Positions 12,801-21,800 of a DNA stretch of 64,000 nucleotides are shown piece after piece. Numbering within the stretch: position 1 is the stretch's first letter; the number at the start of each line of letters is the position of its first letter. Location of the stretch: contig OW799233.1 in assembly GCA_941918925.1 (NCBI GenBank), positions 155,786,845 through 155,850,844 of the forward strand, in the 5' to 3' direction. The stretch comes from Phyto melanocephala. Lineage: Eukaryota; Arthropoda; Insecta; Diptera; Rhinophoridae. The notes under the pieces are model-generated. The model was not told the origin of the DNA, made no database searches, and was given only the letters and a program-made list of their open reading frames with translations. Made by a program: the position numbers and the translations under genes.

Positions 12801-15800
12801 TAAAAAATATCAGAAAATTTTTTCAATAATTCATGACGAATAACACGGTCGTCAGAACGTATCGTTCCTCGAATAACGCTCAAGCAACACATTTTTTTAA
12901 AAATGACAAAAGAGATAAAGTTACTATTAATTGTCCTTGGCATAAAGTGATATTAACCTAATTTGTATGGGCAGAGCTTACCGAACTGTGATTCACGAGA
13001 AGATGTCACATGTCACAACAGCGACGTAAAGGATAAAATTGGCCTAAAGAATGAGATCAGTGAAACCTTAACACACATTTTTAATTCCACCTTTCTTCAT
13101 GCACAAAAAATATAACTGTTTATGATCAAGTTTGCATTTAAAAACTTGTCAAATTATGTGTACAAAATAATAGCATAATCGGATTATTAGTTTGTTTGAA
13201 AATGGATTCCGAAGAAAAAGTGCGTGAAAAAATAATAACAATTTTTTTAAAAAATCCCAGTCGTACTTACAAATCTATTGCAAATGAGATAAAGGTGTCA
13301 CGACAAACAGTTTCGCGTGTGATAAAAGTGTATAACGAACGTCGTAGTATTAAAAGGAAAGCTGGAAGTGGAGCTAAAAAAGGTATAACTGACCCACAGT
13401 TAGCTTCAAAGATTGTTAGTCTTCTAAACCAAAATCCCAACCTCTCAAACCGTAAAGCCGCCTTAAAAGCAAACTGTTCCGATTTTTTTGTAAGGAAGGT
13501 TAAAAGATATGAAGGCCTTAAGTCCTACAAGGTTCAGAAAGTGCCAGACAGAAATTCGAAGAAAAACTTGGATGCAAAAAGTCGTGCCAAAGAACTGCTT
13601 AGAAATTTTATCAACAAATATGAGTGTTGTATTATGGATGATGAGACTTACGTTCTTGCCGACTTTTCTCAGCTCCCAGGGCGAAGTTATTATGTGGCCG
13701 ATGGAAGAGGTAATGTCGATGACCAATTTAAGTTCCAAAAAAAGACAAAGTTTCCAAAGAAGTACTTAGTTTGGCAAGCTATATGCACGTGCGGAGAAAG
13801 AAGCAGTAAATTTATTACTACTGGGACTATCAACACTGATATTAACATCAAGGAGTGCTTGCAGAAGAGGTTGCTTCCATTCATACGAAAACACAATAAG
13901 TCAACATATTTTTGGCCCGACCTAGCGTCGTGTCATTATAGTAAATCTGCAGCAGAATGGTATGAAACAAATAATATAGTGGTAGTGCCAAAAGAAGCAA
14001 ATCCACCTAATTGTCCAGAACTAAGGCCCATCGAACGTTACTGGGCTTTAGTCAAAAGAGTGCTGAAGGATACAAAACAAGTTGCTAATACTACTAAAAT
14101 TTTTTCCCAGAAATGGTCTTATTCCAGCAATAAAGTTACTAAGGATACCATCAAAACCCTCATGGTCTCAATTCCGGAAAAGGTGAAACAGTTCATCAAA
14201 AAAAGCTGAATTTTTACAAAAAGCATTAATATTTTAATTTACTGTTATTTTATTGTTAAACCACGCTATTTTCATTAAAATGGATTAATTCGTTTCAAAG
14301 TTATTGCGTTTTATTCGTGTTAGGGTTTTATCGATCTCATTCTTTATGTTATCATGCACTGTAGATAAGTTCAATACAAACTTTTGAGATGATATTGCCA
14401 AAAAATTTTACCAAAATATTATTATTTATACCAACCGCTTAAATAACAGGCAGTAAAGCCGAAGCGCCATTTTTGCATGATGTGCCAATTTTCTATCGTA
14501 CTTATCGAATCACTCTATTCTCCATGATCAATTCTCTTAAAACGTTTCAACTAAACATTTAGTCAACTTTATCATTTAATGTTTATGATGGTCTTTATCT
14601 TACATAAAAAAAAAACAAAACCGTTTTTAAAATATTAATTAAATCATTGTTTTTGTAAAAAACCATACTAAATTCAAGAATTATTAAAGATAATTGTTTT
14701 TCTTTACTAGTTGTTAAAATTAATTATTTTTATATTCAACATTTTTAAAGAACGCACAAGTTAATGACTGGAGATTTATTATTATGAAAATATATTAATA
14801 TCTTTTATTAAATAAATATAAATACTTGTTAGTTTATGAACAACCCCTACATATACACATAATCGATTTTAAAATTTATTAAAGAAATTATAAAAACCAA
14901 TTTTTTTTTGATATAAAATTTGTTTTATAAAGCTTTTATAAATCTAGAAATTTATTATGGAGGGAATAATTTTGTTTGAGATAAAATAGATAAAAAGCTA
15001 AAAAAAAAATGGGTTCGTCTATATAAATGAAAATCTATGTACAATTGATTTATAAAAAAAAGATGTAGATAAAATGTGGTGATAGAACTGTGATTATTAA
15101 AAAAGTGTAGCCCTACTGAGTATATTTGCAAAAGAAACCAATTATTCTGTTAAAAAATAATAGACTTAAACTTTAACAGAAATGAAAACGCATTTGAAAA
15201 GATAGTCTCAAAAATTGCTTATTAAGTGCTGCAAAACAATTTTATTTTTATCGGTGATTGCTAAATGTACGAGCAAATGATTTTAAAAGGATGGATAAAA
15301 ATGATTAAAAAAACATAAAAAATATGGTTTTGAAAAATGGATGAGTAAAGAAAAGGTTTGGTTATAAAAAAAAATATATATATATTTACACTAAATAAAA
15401 ACGTAAATTATTTAAAAAAAGAGGTTGCTGTCCCTTAACGCCAAGTGGAATAACCTGCTTTTATATAATAAACCTAAAATAACAGCCGTCTTTTTAAAGA
15501 ACAAATATCTCTATATAAAACAGCCAATTATGAGTTTTGCCAATTATTTTATATTCATTGTAATGTATTGTTTTATTTTTATATTTAAGGCCAATTGGAT
15601 TTTTGTCTTTAATAGCCAATTTTTTGCTTTAATCTTACCCCTTGATTCTTGTTTTCAAATTAGTTTTAATAACATGTTCAATTAACATTTTGTTGTATAT
15701 TTCATAATTTACATATTATTAAAACTACAAGAATTTTAAAAAGAAATAAATTTAAAAAAATTGTTTTGTGTTGAAAAAATTTTGTTTCATAATTTACCTG

Positions 15801-18800
15801 TTAATTTACCAAATTCCTCTAAAATCTCCTCTTTGCCTTTCGATTTGGGTATATTGCCTACAAATAGGCGCAGGTTCGGTACACTTATATTTATTTTCAG
15901 ACACTTGCCAGGTTTTATTTCATGATTATCGAGCTGTAGAAGTGAGTGGGGAAATATGTTGTTTTACGTTTAAAGGGATTTGTTGTATAATGGGAATTAA
16001 TTAAAAATAATATACAAAATAAATAATAAATTATAATGTACACACACATGTTAAACAATGAAATAATAAAAATAAAAACCAGTTGAATTAAATTAAAAAG
16101 GATTGGTTGTTGTTGTGTTTTTTTTTAAAACTTTAAATTATACAAAAATAAATAAATGAACGATAAGTTTTTTTTTCGGAGAGTGAATAGAAAATAATAA
16201 TAAAAGGAATGCAATTGAAAAACAAAAAATAAATATAAAAAACTACATTAAAATAAAATTTAAATTAACAAAATAAAAAGAAGCATTAATAATAAAAAAG
16301 GGATTATGGAAGATTATTTAGTTTTTAGTAACAGGAGGTTGTCATAGATTAGATCAGATATAGAACGTAGCTCCTTGTGGGTAGTAGAGTTATCGTTTTT
16401 GTTTTCAAAAATATATCGAATACACATCCATAATATTATTTAATTATTATAACGTCCGCTGTAACATCTTCTTCTTCTATCGGCCTTTGGGTCTAGGCTA
16501 TAATTTATTTGAACATTTAAGAAACCACGCCCACCTCTCATAAAACGTTTGTATTTATTATCACATATCTGGGGAACTATAAAAGCCAGAATGTTCCAGT
16601 AAACTTAAGCCTTCTTATATATCTGTTATTTTTTTTCATACACCAAAGTATCGAATTTAACATTAGGTTGTCATGGGAGCCCAACTAGTTCATATATGTA
16701 TAGTTGTATACAAGTTTAATTAATAGTTATTGTTAGAGACAGGAGAGATCTAGGCTTAAGGCTGTTGAAAAACGTCTTGGATCTTTTTTCCTACAGATGA
16801 CGAAGGTGTTTAGAGCGTGTCTCCTGTGGTGATATATACCTAACGGGTGAATAGAGGTTAGGGTCATTTTTAAACCCAATTCTGATAAGATAGGAAATTT
16901 GAAGCCAAAAGGTTTTAGACCTATCAGCTTATCGTATTTCTTGCACCCGACGTTATAAGGACTGGTCGGTCTATATCTTAGGGGTTTTATTAATAACCGC
17001 GTCATTAGTGCAACTCAAGCTTATGTTAAGGGAAGATCTGTTAGAATGTACGTATTTAGCATGACAACAAATATACGCTAGCAATGTTTCAAAATGTGGA
17101 GGCAGCGTTTAACAATTTTAGTCTGGAAACTATTAGGGTGTCTATTTCTTAGCTGTGAGTTAGGGAATTCCTAGTTTGATAACCTCGATGTTGGTATGAC
17201 GTAGTGCTGCTGGTCAAGTTAAGATTTCTTCTATCGACAGCGAGGTACTGCATCAGCACTGTGTGCGCTACCTTCTAGAGCTTAAGGGAATGAGCTGGGT
17301 GTAAACCCCGAAGACTAAGCTAGTTGCCTTTACCAGGAGATGTTAGATTGAGGCTTTTAGGAGACCGATACTTACTGGGGTAGAGTTAGAATTGGTTAGT
17401 GAGACGAAATATCTGGGTGTATTTCTATACAGTAAGCTGTCTTGGTAGCATGCACAGGAAAAGGTGAAGAAAGGTGTTCAGGTGAAGAGTGTTACTGGAG
17501 CTTCGATAGTTAGTTGGCATCCGACGTACTGTATGAGAGGTGTGCAGTTTTCACGGATGGATCAAATATGGATATAGGCACAGAGGCTCAATCAATGTAG
17601 AGAACATCAAAAGGACTTATCGACTTTCTGTTAATTCTAGTGTTTTAAAAACAAAGATACTGGCTACCTAAAAGACAACGGATCTCATAATGAAACATCT
17701 TTTGAAATGTAGGAAGGTTTCTCTTTGTATGACTAGTCAGGCGACTCTTAAGGCCTTGAAAGGACATTATGTTTAATCTGGGCTTGTTAGGGCATGCAGA
17801 AGAGTTTTTGATAGAATTTCGGGTTCCTTTAATGTCAGATTATGTTGGACACTAGAGCACTGCCGACTAGATGCTACGATGCACACAAACGCGGTCAACC
17901 CGGCCACCTAAAGCGTATGATATCAAACTTGTAGATTTTTTTTAAAAACCTTTCTCTGATTACATATTCATGAAAGTCAGATTTTCTCACTTAATTCGTC
18001 AGATATAATGATTAAAAATTTAACGTTTCAAATGTTGCTGCGGATCACATTTGATAAATATTTTGTATAGAAATTAAGTGTCATAGATTGTTTTTTTGGG
18101 ATATAATAAAGACTCCTGACATCAAAAATGGTAAGTCAATATTTGTTTGGTCTCTCTGTTTCTAATCCACTGATAGGATTGTAATAAATTTTTGGTAAGA
18201 TCTTTAAACAAAAGTCCGCCATGGCTTCTGACCAAATATTAGTGGGCAGCCAATACAAAGTAAATTTTATTTCTTAACATCTTCTATTTCATCGATTTTT
18301 TTGGAGAAGTCCTTTGATCAGTTAACTCACATCGAATGCATCCCCGGATGGCGAATAGTTGAAGGGATATATATAGTGGGTTCAGATTTGCTGAGGGCCA
18401 GCCTTTTGGTGCTAAAACTGACTAAGTGTTTGAAAAATTTTGTTATATAGGTTTTATTATTGACTGACAATAACTGTGATAATGCCACTAATCGGTACCA
18501 ACCCTAACACTGATCGACCCCCAATGTAAAAACGTATTAACAATTATATACACTCGTCGGTAACTAAAGTCTAATGTAACTAAGTAGAGTCTATTTATGT
18601 CCTTAGTGTTGGTTTTATCTTAATAATCTGTATAAGACGGGGAAATAGTTTTTTTAATTCAATAAAATAAATAAAAATCTACGAGCTAAAAACATAAAAT
18701 GTAAATAAACTATAATTAAAATTAGTGATATTCACGTACACAATTACCCATTGGAAAAATTTTGAATTTTTTTGTAAACAAAATTTCTTTTGAATTTTTA

Positions 18801-21800
18801 CATTTTAAAGCCAAATTGCTGCAATTCCAAAACATTTTATCCAACAATTAAAAACGTAACAAGAAGAGGTAACAAATTGTTAGTTGAGAGTAAATATTAA
18901 TAAGAAAGTGTTAAAATATAACAAATGGATTTTAATAACGATGTTTATTCAAGAGGCATGCTCGCAATTTGTAGAAAATAAAACCAGACAATGATGAAGA
19001 TGAACAATTAAAAAAGAAAATAAATAATCAAATAACAGGAAAATGAAAATCTATGTTGCAATGACTTGTTTTCAAAACGTAGAGTTACAATGTTTAGAAA
19101 TAAGAGAAACAATTTAAACTAAAAAATTACTACAAGGAGGAAAAAAACACTAAAAACTATAAGTAAAGAAGAAGTTCGGTGGTATGATGGCAAAGTACTT
19201 ATGAGTTGAGCAACGTTAACGGATTGGTTGGTTTAGTTTTAAAGTAAAATCTTAGATTGTTTTGTATTGTAATGCAAAGAGGAGAAAGAGAGTAAATGTT
19301 AAAAAATATATTTCCTGGTAGATTTTCTAGAATAAAAATATAAAAAAATAAAATTTTGAATTTTGTTTAAAATATATTTTTTGTTGACAATAAATAACCT
19401 AAAACGGCTGCCAAACACGTAATAGTGGATTACAGAATTGTCGATTTTGTTGCTTTAGATTTCGACGTTGTTTCGTAAAGTTGCACACATAAAATACTTA
19501 GGAAACAAGAGAAATAAATAATTATACTTACAAACTAATTTTAAAGTTATAAAACAATACAGTAACAAACTACTCTTAAAAACTAACAAGAACTTTTTTT
19601 TTTTGTTTGTTGTCTTTCTGCAGGACTTTTTTAAGATAAGACTTTTAAACTAAAAACAAACAAAAAAAAATACAGTAAAAGGAACAGGGAATAAAAGAAA
19701 ATACAGGTTTTAAAGTACATAGCAGGTATTAATTTTTTATTTTTTTTGGGAGGATAGAATTTTTTTTTTTTGAAGGCCAGGTATTGTTTTTGAATGTTTC
19801 AAGAGACTTCTTTTCAAACCGCAAAATTTTGTTTAAACCAAAACTTTTTATATAAACTGATGGTTTTTTAAATGCATGTTGTTTTTGTTGTATAAAAACA
19901 ATTTACTTAAAATAGTAATTTGCTACTTTGGAGAAACTTTTAAATATTTTTTTTTTATTATTTTTTTTTTTGTCTATTTAAAATTAATTTTTAAAACAAA
20001 CTCATGCAAAGAGGCAAAGTTAAATAGTTTTCTGAAAAAAACAGCATAATAAACTAACTAAACTATGTTTTACAGCAAATATTACACTAGAAAAGGAAAG
20101 CTTAAGTTTTATAAAATTTTATGTGTGTAGAAAAAAATTGTAGCAGAGTTGATAAAAAAAAAATACCAAGCTTGGAAACTAACAAAAATTAAAATCTATA
20201 TTAAGAAAATTAAAAGGAAAAATAAATCCTTTTTTTTTTTTGAAAAACTATAAGAATTGAATATAAGGTTGTTTATATTATTATAGAATAAAGAAAAAAA
20301 CCAATCGTTCGCCTATTAAAAAAGCCTACAAAAAATATTTCCTTTTTTTTTTTTTTTGAAGCCAAAAATTTAAAATATTTTGTTTATCCTTAAATATAAA
20401 ATTTTGTTTACTTTATACATAATTTTTATAAATTTTGTTAAATTGTAAACATAAAAAGTAAAATAATATTGAAGCAGAGACAGAGAGGTAGTGTGAAGGA
20501 GAAAGATAGAATAACTGAAGAATTAAAAAATACCTGTTTGACGGCATTAGAGGCGGCTTCTCTTGTGGTAAAAGTAACAAAAGCATAACCACGATTTGTA
20601 CCAGTCATGGGATCCATCATTAATCGTAAATCCCAAATGGGGCCACAATTTTCAAACAGGGGTATTAATTCGTCCTCAAACATATCTTTGGGTATTTTCC
20701 CACAAAATACTTCGCAACCATTACCCGGTACCGGACCATCCCAATTAGGAGGTGGTCCACCATATTTGCGCTGGCCTATAAAGAAAAACAAAATAAACAC
20801 ACATAAAAAGTTTGTCATAAAAATGAACTTTTTTTGTGAAAAATGCATACCCGTGGTCACATCTAAAGTGTAACCGGTACGTTCTAGTATTTTTTTGATT
20901 TTTTCCTCATCCGGTCCTTTGACTTGCACTGTGGTTGCCGGTGTTGGTACACCCTGTTGACTGGCTCGACTTTTTTGCCGATAGGTTTTCATGACCCCAC
21001 ATAAATACGCAGATTTATTTGATACATGTTCCAAATTTGATTCCAGGAACTGACTTAATACATTCAAGGCACCATCAACCGGAAACTCCTTAAGCGCATC
21101 CAGTGCGCGTTCATCTAATTCTACGTGGGCGAGTTTTCCTGTTTTATATATATCATCTAGTTTACCGGCAACCTTAAAGTAAAAAAAAAAATAAATAAAT
21201 TACAAAATTAGGTACGACTGCGGCAACAAAAACGTTAACTTTTTAAAAGTTCAGGCAATTTGATGCTTGAAAAAAGGCGGTGTGAGGATTTGAAGCGCGT
21301 TGTAGCTTAGCTTTTAGTTGATGTCACTTAATATTAAACTTATTTCTGTTAATGTCTGCACGGGCGTTTGCTTGATTGACAGATGCAAAATCGTAGTTTT
21401 TGGTCATATTCCTGCGAAGTATTAACAAACAGGTCGACGTTTGAAAAGGAGAATATGCAATATGAGAATATGTATGGCTGTATAAAAGGTTTTACTATTT
21501 GATATTTAATACCCGGTTTTGAATTCTGTATGAAGAATACATTTCTGTAATTGCCCGCAGTGGTTTATTACGATGACCGAATCCAAGAAATTTAACTCTT
21601 ATTTATTCAACCGCATGAATCTGGTTAAATTTAAGAGATGTCTTACATTATGTTAACTTTGGTGCCATCAGCCATCAACTGTGCGGGATTAGTCACGGAA
21701 TTAGATTTAAAAATCGAAAAGAAAAAAAATAATTTGGTGTCAAAGAGTCCGATGTGTTGATTTAATCAAATTACGATTAAATTTGGTAAATCGTAAAACC

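Larger units (their letters stand above)
10032..15797 (-). other. Syp intron between exons 4a and 4b
   Basis: 5.8-kb intron. It contains a CA repeat at 10066-10081, a MITE F fragment near 10940-10990, a hAT remnant (11300-11722), a DINE-like piece (12590-12800) and the intact DD37E transposon (13047-14344). 14345-15797 is AT-rich with no ORF and holds the candidate pairing site 14762-14774 and the shared motif 15341-15356. Confidence 0.7.

Noticed and set aside
13463..13896. Open frames overlapping the DD37E transposase on both strands
   Set aside because: Shadow frames of the real transposase; no family resemblance.
20607..20873. Plus-strand open frame opposite Syp exon 3
   Set aside because: Antisense shadow of RRM1 coding sequence.
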